From contig JBMOMX010000034.1 in NCBI GenBank assembly GCA_049323435.1, positions 1 through 64,000 of the forward strand: a stretch of 64,000 bases of DNA, in the 5' to 3' direction. Positions 26,499-35,072 of this stretch are shown piece by piece; the stretch's first letter is position 1, and every line of letters starts with the position of its first letter. Under the pieces are notes generated by a model. That model was not told where the DNA came from. It did not search any database and was given only the letters and a program-made list of their open reading frames with translations. Origin of the DNA: UBA11222 sp049323435 (lineage in GTDB: Bacteria; Pseudomonadota; Alphaproteobacteria; UBA11222). A program made the translations under genes and the position numbers.

Positions 26499-27385
26499 CC
26501 GGTCACAGCCCGCGCCATCATACACACCTGTTCCGGCGTCATGCCCTGTTCGCGCAACTGGCGCAGACTTAGCGCGTCATGGCGTTTGGCAAGCCGTTTT
26601 CCCGCCGCGTCAACAGCCAGGGCATGATGCAGATATTCCGGTGCCGGCAGGCCCAGCAGCGTCTGCAAAAGCCGGTGCATATGCGTTGCAAAAAACAGAT
26701 CCCGCCCGCGTGTGACGCAGCCTATCTGCTGGGCCGCATCATCCACACAGACCGACAAATGATAGCTGTAATTTTCAACGCCATCAGTTCCGGTGCGCGC
26801 CAGAACAATATCGCCAAGCCTGTCCGGGCGCGCCTCTATCAGGCCGGTCTGCCCTTCCGGGCCTGCGCCATGTTCATAAAAATCCAGTTGACCGCCAGTT
26901 TTGGCCATCGCCTTTGCGCAATCCAGACGCAGCGCGATTGCAGCGCCCGCCTCTAACCGGGCGCGTCTTTCGGACGGGCCAAGTGTGCGGCAGGCGCCGG
27001 AATAGCGCGGACCTTCATCGCCATGCGGGGCATCCTGGGCGCTGGCTGCTTCGCGCAGAATTTCCTTGCGCGTGCAAAAACAGGGATAGACCAGTTCCAT
27101 GCCGCGCAGCCGGTCCAGCGCCGCCTGATAATCGGGCAGATGACCGGACTGACGCCGGACCCGCGGGTGCCAGTTCAGGCCAAGCCAGTGCAGATCTTCA
27201 TAGATCGCCGTTTCAAATTCGGGCCGGCAGCGGCTGGCGTCACTATCATCAATGCGCAGCATAAACTGTCCGCTGGTTTGCGCGGCGGTATCATGCGCAA
27301 CCAGCGCCGCAACGGCATGCCCCAGATGCAGCAGGCCGGTCGGGCTGGGTGCAAAGCGGGTCGTGGCGGGCTTGTTCAAAAACAC
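26495..27385 (-). CDS. gluQRS: Glutamyl-Q tRNA(Asp) synthetase
   Basis: A class I synthetase paralogue lacking the anticodon-binding domain. It attaches glutamate to queuosine-34 of tRNA(Asp). The HIGH-type motif is HLGHA (20-24) after RFAPSPTG, and the KMSKS-type motif is KRLAKR. The 296-residue length excludes full GluRS. Zinc-type residues appear around VYPCFCTRKE. GTG at 27385 with GGGAG seven bases upstream is the best start; an in-frame TTG lies six codons earlier. It converges with the GGDEF-EAL gene, overlapping by four bases. Confidence 0.92.
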   Translation of the reverse strand: MFLNKPATTRFAPSPTGLLHLGHAVAALVAHDTAAQTSGQFMLRIDDSDASRCRPEFETAIYEDLHWLGLNWHPRVRRQSGHLPDYQAALDRLRGMELVYPCFCTRKEILREAASAQDAPHGDEGPRYSGACRTLGPSERRARLEAGAAIALRLDCAKAMAKTGGQLDFYEHGAGPEGQTGLIEARPDRLGDIVLARTGTDGVENYSYHLSVCVDDAAQQIGCVTRGRDLFFATHMHRLLQTLLGLPAPEYLHHALAVDAAGKRLAKRHDALSLRQLREQGMTPEQVCMMARAVTG

Positions 27386-27472
27386 AAAAAAACTCCCAGG
27401 CAAGCTGGCGGCGGGGGCGGTAAGTAACTATGATGGCGGCATCGGAATATGCAAGCTGGCAAAGGAAATACC

Positions 27473-28138
27473 ATGACGACGGCAATGATTGACGGCCCCA
27501 GAATAGATCCCGCCACAGGCGGCAAGGCGGACAGTCTGGTGATTTTGTGCCACGGCTATGGCGCCGATGGCAATGATCTGATCGGTCTTGCCCCCTATTG
27601 GCAGAAGGCCTTGCCGGGCGCGGCATTTGTGTCGCCCAATGCGCCGGAACGCTGCGAAATGTCGCCTATGGGCTATCAATGGTTCGGCATTACCAGGCTG
27701 GACCCGGAAGAAATGTACCGCGGCGTTACCCGCGCAGCGCCTGTTCTGGATCGCTTTATTGATCAGGAACTGGCGCGTCATGGGCTGGATGAAAGCCGGC
27801 TGGTGCTGGTTGGCTTCAGCCAGGGTACGATGATGTCGCTACAGGTTGGATTGCGCCGGGCAATCTCCCCGGCGGCCATTGTCGGCTATTCCGGGGCGCT
27901 GGCCGGGCCGGAAAAATTGCAGGCGGAAATCAGGGTCAGGCCGCCCATTCTGATGATTCATGGTGATGAAGATGAAATGCTGCCGGTCAGCCGCATGCAT
28001 GCCGCCGTTGAAGCGCTGGTCAAGGCGGGGCTGACCGTGCAATCGCATATATCACGCGGCGTGGGCCACGGCATAGCGCCGGACGGGCTGCAATTGGGCG
28101 GGCAATTCATTCGTGACGCCCTGAACAATCCTGTGTGA
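27473..28138 (+). CDS. Phospholipase/carboxylesterase-type alpha/beta hydrolase
   Basis: A 221-residue serine hydrolase of the YpfH/carboxylesterase family. The oxyanion region is LVILCHGYGADGNDL, the nucleophile Ser116 is in GFSQGTMMS, acid Asp165 is in MIHGDEDEMLP, and the base His199 in GVGHGI. There is no signal peptide, so it is cytosolic. The natural substrate is unknown; relatives hydrolyse short-chain acyl esters or lysophospholipids. The start at 27473 has AAAGGA at good spacing. Confidence 0.9.
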   Translation: MTTAMIDGPRIDPATGGKADSLVILCHGYGADGNDLIGLAPYWQKALPGAAFVSPNAPERCEMSPMGYQWFGITRLDPEEMYRGVTRAAPVLDRFIDQELARHGLDESRLVLVGFSQGTMMSLQVGLRRAISPAAIVGYSGALAGPEKLQAEIRVRPPILMIHGDEDEMLPVSRMHAAVEALVKAGLTVQSHISRGVGHGIAPDGLQLGGQFIRDALNNPV

Positions 28139-28200
28139 ATTTCCATTATGACTTGGGGCGGGGCTTAACCATGAATGAATTGAAAAATTAAGCGCTGGAA

Positions 28201-28216
28201 TGTGACGAATGTCACT
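28201..28216 (+). promoter_or_regulatory. CRP/FNR-type binding site
   Basis: TGTGACGAATGTCACT fits the CRP half-site pattern TGTGA-N6-TCACA with one mismatch, and contains the perfect dyad GTGAC-gaat-GTCAC. Its centre lies about 44 bp before the predicted start of the small RNA, the class II activator position. A class III cyclase is encoded elsewhere in this window, but no CRP gene is, so the regulator is unknown. Confidence 0.5.
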
Positions 28217-28218
28217 GG

Positions 28219-28246
28219 TTGAACACCGCTCCCGACACCATATACG
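28219..28246 (+). promoter_or_regulatory. Predicted promoter of a small RNA
   Basis: TTGAAC at 28219-28224 and TATACG at 28241-28246 are 16 bp apart, a moderate sigma-70 match with a start expected near 28253. It lies 80 bp downstream of the esterase stop and directly after the CRP-like dyad, so it is unlikely to serve the esterase. Confidence 0.5.
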
Positions 28247-28252
28247 CCATGT

Positions 28253-28368
28253 GACTTTAGTTTGAAGACCCCCCTCTTTCAATTTGAAGGACACGCCTCT
28301 TGGTCCGTGCCTCGGCCCCTGAGTGATCAGAACTAAACTACCCCATGCGCAAGCGTGGGGTTTTTTTT
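28253..28368 (+). ncRNA. Candidate small RNA of about 115 nt
   Basis: Between the promoter and terminator there is no plausible reading frame but there is structure. TTTAGTT at 28256-28262 is complementary to AACTAAA at 28331-28337, closing a ~70-nt domain. GGAC at 28289 and GTCC inside can form an inner hairpin, and unpaired pyrimidine stretches (ACCCCCCTCTTTC, GCCTCTTGG) could pair with ribosome-binding sites. No known family is recognised. The evidence is the promoter, dyad, long-range complementarity and terminator together. Confidence 0.5.
28341..28368 (+). terminator. Strong intrinsic terminator with GCAA tetraloop
   Basis: CCCCATGC-GCAA-GCGTGGGG forms an 8-bp stem (one G-U pair) with a GNRA loop at 28341-28360, followed at once by eight T at 28361-28368. 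It reads in the plus direction. It is 200 bp beyond the esterase gene and points into the tail of a minus-strand gene, so it most simply ends the candidate small RNA. Confidence 0.85.
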
Positions 28369-28401
28369 GGATGGAGTAAGACGCACTTCCAGCGTCTGTG
28401 T

Positions 28402-28803
28402 TCAGAGCAAGTCTTCGCGGACAAGCGCCTCGATTTTGATCCCATCCGGATCGAAGACGAAAGCGCCATAAAACCCCGACGAATAATGCGGGCGCGGGCC
28501 TGGCCGGCCGGCGTCGCGGCCGCCATGTGCAAGGGCGGCGGCATGAAATGCGTGCACCTGCTCGCGATCCACTGCGCGGAAACTGATATGCAGTCCCAAT
28601 CCCGGCTTTGCGGCGTTAGAGCCAGTTTCCTTGAGTATCCAAAAGCTACATGGAAGATCAGAATCGGCCCCATATCCTGCAACATCATCACCGCCAGCGG
28701 TTCGATGCAGGCCCAGCACGATTAAAACCGCATCGTAAAACATGATCGACCGGGTAAGGTCACTGACAGGGATAGATACATGGTCAAGAACGCCAATTTT
28801 CAT
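28402..28803 (-). CDS. VOC-family (glyoxalase/bleomycin-resistance fold) protein
   Basis: A 133-residue vicinal-oxygen-chelate protein with two beta-alpha-beta-beta-beta modules. Candidate metal ligands are His in LDHVSIPVSDL, His in GLHISFRAVDR and Glu in GIKIEALV. Internal landmarks are MFYDAVL and GAFVFDPDG. The function within this very broad superfamily (isomerase, dioxygenase or resistance protein) cannot be assigned. The internal ATG at 28803 is chosen, as upstream residues are unlike the family. It lies 19 bp beyond the 3-hydroxyacyl-CoA dehydrogenase gene. Confidence 0.85.
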   Translation of the reverse strand: MKIGVLDHVSIPVSDLTRSIMFYDAVLIVLGLHRTAGGDDVAGYGADSDLPCSFWILKETGSNAAKPGLGLHISFRAVDREQVHAFHAAALAHGGRDAGRPGPRPHYSSGFYGAFVFDPDGIKIEALVREDLL

Positions 28804-28822
28804 GACATCATCCCAGCAAATA

Positions 28823-29701
28823 TCACCGCGTCGGAACCGGGACCTCGCCGCGATAATCGTAAAAGCCGCGTTGGGTTTTCTGGCCCAGCCAGCCGGCCTC
28901 GACATATTTCACCAGTAATGGGCAGGGGCGGTATTTGCTGTCCGCCAGCCCTTCATACAGCACCTGCATCACCGACAGGCAGGTATCCAGGCCGATAAAG
29001 TCGGCCAGTTGCAGCGGCCCCATCGGATGATTGGCGCCAAGCCGCATGGCGGTGTCAATGGCTTCGACATTGCCAACCCCTTCATACAGGGTATAGATCG
29101 CCTCATTGATCATCGGCATCAGAATGCGATTGACCATGAAGGCCGGAAAATCTTCGGCGTTCGCCGTTGTCTTGCCAAGCCGGTTGGTGAATTCACGCGC
29201 CTGTTTGAAGGTTTCCTCGCCGGTAGCGATCCCGCGTATCAGTTCCACCAGTTTCATTACGGGAACCGGATTCATGAAATGCAGGCCGATAAATTGTTCG
29301 GGCCGGTCCGTTGAGGCCGCAAGGCGCGTGATCGAGATCGAGGATGTGTTGGAGGCGATAATCGCATCGGGCCGCAGCATGGGGCAAAGGCGGGCGAAAA
29401 TGCTGCGTTTGACATCTTCCTTTTCGGCTGCGGCTTCGATCACCAGATCGACTTCCTTGAAACGCTCCAGATCGGCGACGGGCGTGATGCGGGCCATTGC
29501 AACCCGCTTGGCCTCCTCGGTCATCAGGCCGCGCTGTATCTGACGCGACATATTATAGGAAATCGTCTCCAGCGCCTTGTCGAGCGCTTCCTTGTTGACA
29601 TCCTCCAGCAGCACATCAAAGCCCGCCGCCGCGCAGACATGCGCGATGCCATTGCCCATTTGACCGGCGCCAATTACGCCAACCTTGTTAATCGTCACCA
29701 T
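28823..29701 (-). CDS. 3-hydroxybutyryl-CoA (3-hydroxyacyl-CoA) dehydrogenase
   Basis: NAD-dependent oxidation of (S)-3-hydroxyacyl-CoA in beta-oxidation or butanoate metabolism. It has 292 residues. The NAD motif is GAGQMGNGIAH, and the catalytic region LHFMNPVPVMKLVE precedes the C-terminal helical dimer domain with GANHPMGPLQLADFIGLD. It is of the single-domain Hbd/PaaH type. It follows etfB-etfA on the same strand with a 68-bp gap, linking dehydrogenation chemistry with electron transfer flavoprotein. Confidence 0.93.
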   Translation of the reverse strand: MVTINKVGVIGAGQMGNGIAHVCAAAGFDVLLEDVNKEALDKALETISYNMSRQIQRGLMTEEAKRVAMARITPVADLERFKEVDLVIEAAAEKEDVKRSIFARLCPMLRPDAIIASNTSSISITRLAASTDRPEQFIGLHFMNPVPVMKLVELIRGIATGEETFKQAREFTNRLGKTTANAEDFPAFMVNRILMPMINEAIYTLYEGVGNVEAIDTAMRLGANHPMGPLQLADFIGLDTCLSVMQVLYEGLADSKYRPCPLLVKYVEAGWLGQKTQRGFYDYRGEVPVPTR

Positions 29702-29769
29702 ACGGGGATCATCCTTTGTTAAATCAGGTTAAATCCCTGCTACGTTTCCCATCCATATGCACCCGGCTC

Positions 29770-30717
29770 TTAGAGGCCAAGCTTTGCTAATTCTGCTTCC
29801 AGTTCCGGCACAGCCTTGAATAAATCCGCGACCAAACCATAATCCGAAACCTGGAAAATCGGCGCTTCTTCATCCTTGTTGATGGCGACGATGACCTTGG
29901 AATCTTTCATACCGGCCAGATGCTGAATAGCGCCCGAAATACCCACGGCAATATACAGATCAGGGGCCACGACCTTGCCGGTCTGTCCTACCTGCATGTC
30001 ATTCGCCGCATAGCCTGCATCGACCGCCGCGCGCGATGCGCCAACGGCTGCCTTCAGTCTGTCCGCGACCGCCTCGATCATTTTGAAATTATCGCCGGAC
30101 TGCATGCCGCGTCCGCCGGAAATAATGATCTTGGCCGAGGTCAGCTGCGGGCGCGCCGAATCGGACAGGCGATCGCCGACATATTCCGACAGGCCGGGAT
30201 TTTTTGCAGCCGCGATTTTCTCAACCGCGGCGGAACCGCCCTGGCCAACAGCCTGGAAGGTGGTGGTGCGCACGGTGATGACCTTTTTGGCGTCGGTTGA
30301 CTGCACGGTCTGCATGGCGTTGCCGGCATAGATCGGGCGTACAAATGTATCGGGCGATTCGACTTTGACGATCTCGGAAATCTGCGCCACATCCAGCATG
30401 GCTGCGACGCGCGGCATGAAATTTTTCGATACGGTGGTGGCGCTGCCCAGCACTGCTGTGTAATTGCCCATCAGGCCAACCACAAGCTCCGCCACATTTT
30501 CGGCAAGCCTTGCGGCGTAAATCGCATCATCGGCCAGCAGAACCTTGCTCACTCCGTCCAGTTTGGCGCAGGCCTGCGCAACCGCCTCGCAATTTTGCCC
30601 GGCCACCAGAACATGCACATCGCCGCCCAATTGTCTGGCGGCGCTGACGACTTTGGCGGTGGCGTCGGACAGGCTGCTATTGTCGTGATCTGCTACTACA
30701 AGCGAACTCATAATCAA
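29770..30717 (-). CDS. etfA: Electron transfer flavoprotein, alpha subunit
   Basis: FAD-binding half of ETF, which takes electrons from acyl-CoA and other dehydrogenases and passes them to ETF-ubiquinone oxidoreductase. Its 315 residues carry the C-terminal FAD signature in ASRAAVDAGYAANDMQVGQTG, PDLYIAVGISGAIQHLAGM and VAINKDEEAPIF. The ATG overlaps the etfB stop by four bases (ATGA), showing translational coupling. Conserved alphaproteobacterial etfB-etfA-hbd order. Confidence 0.96.
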   Translation of the reverse strand: MIMSSLVVADHDNSSLSDATAKVVSAARQLGGDVHVLVAGQNCEAVAQACAKLDGVSKVLLADDAIYAARLAENVAELVVGLMGNYTAVLGSATTVSKNFMPRVAAMLDVAQISEIVKVESPDTFVRPIYAGNAMQTVQSTDAKKVITVRTTTFQAVGQGGSAAVEKIAAAKNPGLSEYVGDRLSDSARPQLTSAKIIISGGRGMQSGDNFKMIEAVADRLKAAVGASRAAVDAGYAANDMQVGQTGKVVAPDLYIAVGISGAIQHLAGMKDSKVIVAINKDEEAPIFQVSDYGLVADLFKAVPELEAELAKLGL

Positions 30718-31463
30718 ATTACTCCTGCTTCATTGCGCAGCCTGGCGACAAGATCCTGCACAGATTCCACTTTTATGCCTGCCTGGCGCGTGGGCGGCTC
30801 AGTGGTTTTCAGCACTTTCAGACGCGGTGTGATGTCCACGCCGAAATCTTCCGGCGTCTTTTCATCAATGGGTTTTTTGCGCGCCTTCATGATATTGGGC
30901 AGCGAGGCATAGCGCGGCTCATTCAGCCGCAGATCAACCGTGATGATGGCGGGCAGGCTGACGCGGATGGTTTGCAGGCCGCCGTCAACTTCACGGGTTA
31001 CTTCGGCCATCTTGCCGTCAATTTTTACTTCGCTGGCAAAGGTGGCCTGGGCGCGGCCAAGCAGGGCCGCCAGCATCTGACCGGTCTGATTGCTGTCATC
31101 ATCAATCGCCTGCTTGCCCAGAATGACGATGTCCGCCCCTTCCTGCTCGGTGATGATTTTAAGAATTTTGGCGACGCCAAGGGGTTCAACGGTAGCATCG
31201 GTCTTGACCAGAATGCCCCGGTCGCCGCCCATGGCCAGCGCGGTGCGGATGGTTTCCTGCGCCGCAGCCGGTCCAATAGAGACGATAATGACCTCTGTGG
31301 CGGTTCCGGCTTCTTTCATGCGCACGGCCTGTTCGACGCTGATTTCGTCAAACGGGTTCATCGACATTTTAACATTCGCCAGATCGACGCCCGAGCCGTC
31401 GGCCTTGACCCGTGCCTTGACATTATAATCAATTACCCGCTTGACGGGCACCAGAACCTTCAT
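30714..31463 (-). CDS. etfB: Electron transfer flavoprotein, beta subunit
   Basis: AMP-binding beta subunit of ETF. Its 249 residues begin MKVLVPVKRVIDYNVK. It has GQMLAALLGRAQATFAS and the recognition-loop/AMP-site region SLPAIITVDLRLNEPRYASLPNIMKARKKP, which includes the family's methylation-loop context. ATG at 31463 has GGAG nine bases before it and is preferred over an upstream in-frame TTG. First gene of the etfB-etfA pair. Confidence 0.96.
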   Translation of the reverse strand: MKVLVPVKRVIDYNVKARVKADGSGVDLANVKMSMNPFDEISVEQAVRMKEAGTATEVIIVSIGPAAAQETIRTALAMGGDRGILVKTDATVEPLGVAKILKIITEQEGADIVILGKQAIDDDSNQTGQMLAALLGRAQATFASEVKIDGKMAEVTREVDGGLQTIRVSLPAIITVDLRLNEPRYASLPNIMKARKKPIDEKTPEDFGVDITPRLKVLKTTEPPTRQAGIKVESVQDLVARLRNEAGVI

Positions 31464-31608
31464 TGCCACATTCTCCAAGTCAAAAAATTTGCTAATTTAT
31501 CCCGGCAAAAAAACCCGGTCATCTCGCAGGTGCGAAAACTAGTATCCCGCACCACCGCTGTCAACGAATCGTAACGTTCACGACCATGTTTTCAGGTAAA
31601 AAATTCAC

Positions 31609-32175
31609 TTAGCGATTTTGTCCCGGCTGCCATAAAACATCTGTATTACCGTCATTGTTCGCATGACGCCCGATCACAAACAGAAAATCGGATAGACGGT
31701 TGATATAGCGTAGCGCCGCCGGGTTAACATTTTCGCTGTCCGCAAGTTCCACCATCAGGCGCTCGGCCCGCCGGCTGACCGTGCGCGCCAGGTGCAGATA
31801 GGCCGCGGCTGGACTTCCCCCAGGTAAAATAAAGGAATTCAACGGGCTGAGCCGGGCGTTCAGGGTGTCAATTTCCTGTTCCAGCCGGTCCACCTGGCTG
31901 TCGGTGATGCGCAGGGCCGCGCCTGGCTGTTCACCGGGCGCTGCGGGGGTGCACAGATCGGCCCCAAGGTCGAACAGATCATTCTGAATACGCCCCAGCG
32001 CCGCATCCGTGCTGCCGCTGGTGTGCAGCCGCGCCAGGCCGATGGCGGCATTGGCCTCGTCCACCGTGCCATAGGCCGCCACCCTCAGATCATATTTGCG
32101 CACCCGCCGCCCATCGCCCAGGCCGGTATCACCCTTATCGCCCGTACGGGTATAGATTTTATTCAGCTTTACCAA
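31609..32175 (-). CDS. Cob(I)alamin adenosyltransferase, PduO type
   Basis: Transfers the adenosyl group of ATP to cob(I)alamin to make coenzyme B12. Its 188 residues show the PduO signature KIYTRTGDKGDTGL, then YGTVDEANAAIGLAR, and the C-terminal block RTVSRRAERLMVEL ... RYINRLSDFLFVIGR. TTG at 32175 with GGGAG eight bases upstream is preferred to GTG at 32205. It is 4 bp from the small membrane protein gene, so the two are co-transcribed. Adenosylcobalamin implies a mutase or similar enzyme outside the window. Confidence 0.9.
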   Translation of the reverse strand: MVKLNKIYTRTGDKGDTGLGDGRRVRKYDLRVAAYGTVDEANAAIGLARLHTSGSTDAALGRIQNDLFDLGADLCTPAAPGEQPGAALRITDSQVDRLEQEIDTLNARLSPLNSFILPGGSPAAAYLHLARTVSRRAERLMVELADSENVNPAALRYINRLSDFLFVIGRHANNDGNTDVLWQPGQNR

Positions 32176-32179
32176 TGCC

Positions 32180-32377
32180 TCAGCTCCCGGCGAAATAGAG
32201 TGCACCCATGATGATCAGGACGGCGGCGAACTGCATCGCGACTCGCAGGCGCATTAATTTATTGCTCCAGCTGCGGTTGAATTCCCCGCCCCGGAACATG
32301 GCGAAAATGCCGGTGCAAAGCACCGCAAATGTGGCGCCAATGAAAACCGGCACCAATGCGTGTAAAAAACTTCCCAT
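32180..32377 (-). CDS. Small twin-transmembrane protein
   Basis: A 65-residue protein with two membrane helices: ALVPVFIGATFAVLCTGIFAMF near the start and VAMQFAAVLIIMGALYF near the end. A basic loop (RSWSNKLMRLR) lies between them. It resembles the short HIG1-like twin-transmembrane proteins commonly next to the PduO-type adenosyltransferase in Alphaproteobacteria. Function is unknown. ATG at 32377 gives the normal family length. Confidence 0.75.
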   Translation of the reverse strand: MGSFLHALVPVFIGATFAVLCTGIFAMFRGGEFNRSWSNKLMRLRVAMQFAAVLIIMGALYFAGS

Positions 32378-32382
32378 GCCGG

Positions 32383-33402
32383 CTATGTTAACCCCATCCT
32401 GTAGACGCGGCTGGCGCAGCCTGCAAACAGCGCCGCCTTGTCGTCCGCTGAAAATCCTGACGCGATACGCTTGAACGCATTCCACAGCACGCCATAGGAG
32501 ACGGAGCGCTTATCCACCGGAAAATTGCTTTCAAACATGCAGCGCGCCGGACCGAATACATCAATTGTGTGCAGATAATAGTCACGGGTGGCTGACGCCA
32601 GTTCCTCCGATGTGGGGGGCAGCGCCCTTTTGTGCCAGCCAAAACCGTTCATCGGCATATTGATGCCGCCGATTTTCACATTGACGTTCGGGCATTTTGC
32701 CAGTTCCGCCATGTCTTTTTTCCATTGGCCGAAAATTTCCGCCCGCTTGCCTTCATAGGGGCCAATGGCGATAGGGCCGCCAAAATGATCCAGAATGATG
32801 GTCAGGCCGGGCAGCGCGCGGGCGAAATCCGTCAGATCGGGAATTTGCGGGTGATAGAAAAAAGCGTCAAATGACATGCCGCGCTTTACCAGTTCGCCAG
32901 CACCCTGGCGAAATTTCGTCTCGCCCAGCATGCCCTGGGTCAGATGGGCAAAGGCGCCCTGAAGCTGGGGACTGGGATCCCAGGCGGTGATATGACGAAT
33001 GCCGCGAAACCGGCCTGGCGCTGCGGCCATATGGGCGTCCAGCACCTCGCCCACGGCGGAACCCAGGGTCAGATCGGCATGCCCGACAATCGCAGAACAG
33101 GCCCGCATCGGCCCATACAGGCCGCTGGCGCTTTGCGCCGCCACCCCGTTGACGAACTCGGTTTCCCCGACGGGACGCAGATGTTCGGGCCCGGAGGCGC
33201 GGTACATGGCCCCGCAATCGACAAACACCGTCGCCACAATATTATGGCCGCTATTGGTATCGGCGCACAGCTCGTCCAGAAAATAGCGGCTGCCCGGGTG
33301 ATCCCACAAATGATGGTGCGGGTCGATGATGGGCAGGCCCGGTTCCAGCGCAGCCTCGCTGACCTGGGCAAGCCATGCAGTCTGGTCCGAAATCTGCCGC
33401 AT
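32383..33402 (-). CDS. Amidohydrolase-2 family metal-dependent hydrolase
   Basis: A 339-residue TIM-barrel hydrolase of the amidohydrolase-2 family (gluconolactonase/dicarboxylate-hydrolase-like). The metal site starts PIIDPHHHLWDH. Later motifs are GIRHITAWDP, TIILDHFGGPI (barrel His/Asp) and MFESNFPVDKRS. Relatives act on lactones or carboxylated rings; substrate here is unknown. GGGGGA lies before the ATG at 33402. It ends 5 bp before the twin-transmembrane gene, so a four-gene minus-strand run is possible. Confidence 0.87.
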   Translation of the reverse strand: MRQISDQTAWLAQVSEAALEPGLPIIDPHHHLWDHPGSRYFLDELCADTNSGHNIVATVFVDCGAMYRASGPEHLRPVGETEFVNGVAAQSASGLYGPMRACSAIVGHADLTLGSAVGEVLDAHMAAAPGRFRGIRHITAWDPSPQLQGAFAHLTQGMLGETKFRQGAGELVKRGMSFDAFFYHPQIPDLTDFARALPGLTIILDHFGGPIAIGPYEGKRAEIFGQWKKDMAELAKCPNVNVKIGGINMPMNGFGWHKRALPPTSEELASATRDYYLHTIDVFGPARCMFESNFPVDKRSVSYGVLWNAFKRIASGFSADDKAALFAGCASRVYRMGLT

Positions 33403-33527
33403 TTGCCTGTCCCCCTTTAATGATTGAATTTGCACTGGCTAAACTATTAAAGCTATGCCAGATAGCAAGCATCATATATGTGCTTGTGTGGATTAGCCAC
33501 TTAACATCAGAGCGAAGTATATAAGCA

Positions 33528-35072
33528 GTGCGCCGTCGTGACGTCCTGGCCGCAATGGCCCTTTCCCCCTTTTTTGGCGTTCTACCCGGTAACGGGCAGG
33601 AAGCCGCGATTGCTGTTTCCAATGCCAAATATGGGGATCCGGTTCCCTTTGAGCCCGGCATGGTGCGCAAGCTCGCACAAAAGCTGGCCTCGAAGAAATA
33701 TTCCCCGCCAACCCTGACCTTGCCCAAGGAACTGGAAAATCTCACCTATGACCAGTATCGCGACATAAGGTTCCGCCCGGATCAGGCGATATGGGCCACG
33801 GAAGGGCTGCCCTTTCAGATGCATGTTTTCCATAGCGGCTTTTTCTTCACGCAGCCGGTAATGATCCATGTGGTGGATCAGGATGAATCCCGCAAACTGC
33901 TATATTCAAGCGATTACTTCTCGTTTGGGCCCAGCGTACAGCCGCCGCCGCCGGATTATGACCTGGGTTTTGCCGGTTTCCGGCTGCATACGCCGATTAA
34001 CCGGCCGGATTATTTCGATGAAATGGCTGTGTTTCAGGGTGCGAGCTATTTTCGCGCCGTCGCCAAGGGACAGCATTACGGCCTGTCGGCGCGTGGACTG
34101 GCCCTTGATACGGCCGAGCCGAGCGGCGAGGAGTTCCCGCTGTTTCGCGCCTTCTGGATAGAAAAACCCCGGCCCGGCTCTACCTCCATCGTGGTGCATG
34201 CCCTTCTCGACAGCAAAAGCACAGCGGGCGCCTATCGCTTTACCATGCGCCCGGGCGTCAGTACCGAAATGGATGTGGAAGTCACGCTCTATCCCCGCAC
34301 AAATCTCATGCGCGCCGGGTTTGCGCCGCTGACCAGCATGTTTTTGTTCGATGCGTCCGACCGCCTCGGCATTGATGATTTCCGGCCTGCCGTGCATGAT
34401 TCCACGGGCCTGTCGATCCGTAACGGTCAGGGCGAATGGCTGTGGCGGCCCCTGGCCAACCCGAATATTCTTCAGGTCAGCGCCTTTATGGACCATAGTC
34501 CGCGCGGTTTTGGCCTGTTACAGCGCGAACGCCGGTTTGAAAATTTTGAAGATCTGGAAGCGCGCTACGAACGCCGGCCCAGCCTGTGGATCGAGCCGAT
34601 CGGCGATTGGGGGCCAGGCGCGGTGCATTTGGTCGAAATCCCTTCAAAGTCTGAAATTAATGACAATATTGTCGTTTACTGGCGCCCGGCCGATCCCATT
34701 CCCGGCGGTTCGGAATATGTTCTGAATTACCGTATGCAATGGACCAGCGCGCCGAATCCGCCGCCCGATGTGGCCCTGGTATTGGCGACGCGCGTTGGCA
34801 GAGGCTGGGACGCGCCAACCCGGCTGTTTGTTATTGATTTTGCAGGCATTAAGCCGGATACCCTGCCGCCTGAAACGCTGCCTGAAGCCGTTCTTGAGTC
34901 GTCAGTGGGGAAAATCCTTAACCCGGTGGTCCAGGCAAATCCCGAGACCGGTGGCTGGCGGCTCAGCTTTGAGCTTGAAACCGCTGAGGCGCAGAGCGTG
35001 GAATTACGCGGCCACCTTGCCCACAAAAAACAACGGCTTTCGGAGGTCTGGGTTTACCGATGGACGATATAG
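33528..35072 (+). CDS. opgG: Periplasmic glucan biosynthesis protein OpgG/OpgD
   Basis: A periplasmic protein needed to make osmoregulated periplasmic glucans. At 514 residues it is usual length. The start is GTG at 33528, and the N-terminus MRRRDVLAAMALSPFFGVLP has the twin-arginine signal pattern, as in OpgD. Family landmarks are FEPGMVRKLAQKLASKKY, LTYDQYRDIRFRPDQAIW, and WLWRPLANPNILQVSAF. Overlaps opgH by 13 bp. Whether it is OpgG or OpgD in specificity is open, since only one copy is present. Confidence 0.93.
   Translation: MRRRDVLAAMALSPFFGVLPGNGQEAAIAVSNAKYGDPVPFEPGMVRKLAQKLASKKYSPPTLTLPKELENLTYDQYRDIRFRPDQAIWATEGLPFQMHVFHSGFFFTQPVMIHVVDQDESRKLLYSSDYFSFGPSVQPPPPDYDLGFAGFRLHTPINRPDYFDEMAVFQGASYFRAVAKGQHYGLSARGLALDTAEPSGEEFPLFRAFWIEKPRPGSTSIVVHALLDSKSTAGAYRFTMRPGVSTEMDVEVTLYPRTNLMRAGFAPLTSMFLFDASDRLGIDDFRPAVHDSTGLSIRNGQGEWLWRPLANPNILQVSAFMDHSPRGFGLLQRERRFENFEDLEARYERRPSLWIEPIGDWGPGAVHLVEIPSKSEINDNIVVYWRPADPIPGGSEYVLNYRMQWTSAPNPPPDVALVLATRVGRGWDAPTRLFVIDFAGIKPDTLPPETLPEAVLESSVGKILNPVVQANPETGGWRLSFELETAEAQSVELRGHLAHKKQRLSEVWVYRWTI

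Noticed and set aside
28301..28335. CCCCTGAG motif reminiscent of 6S RNA inside the candidate small RNA.
   Set aside because: The transcript between promoter and terminator is only ~115 nt and the required second half of the 6S central bubble is not visible, so a 6S assignment is not supported.
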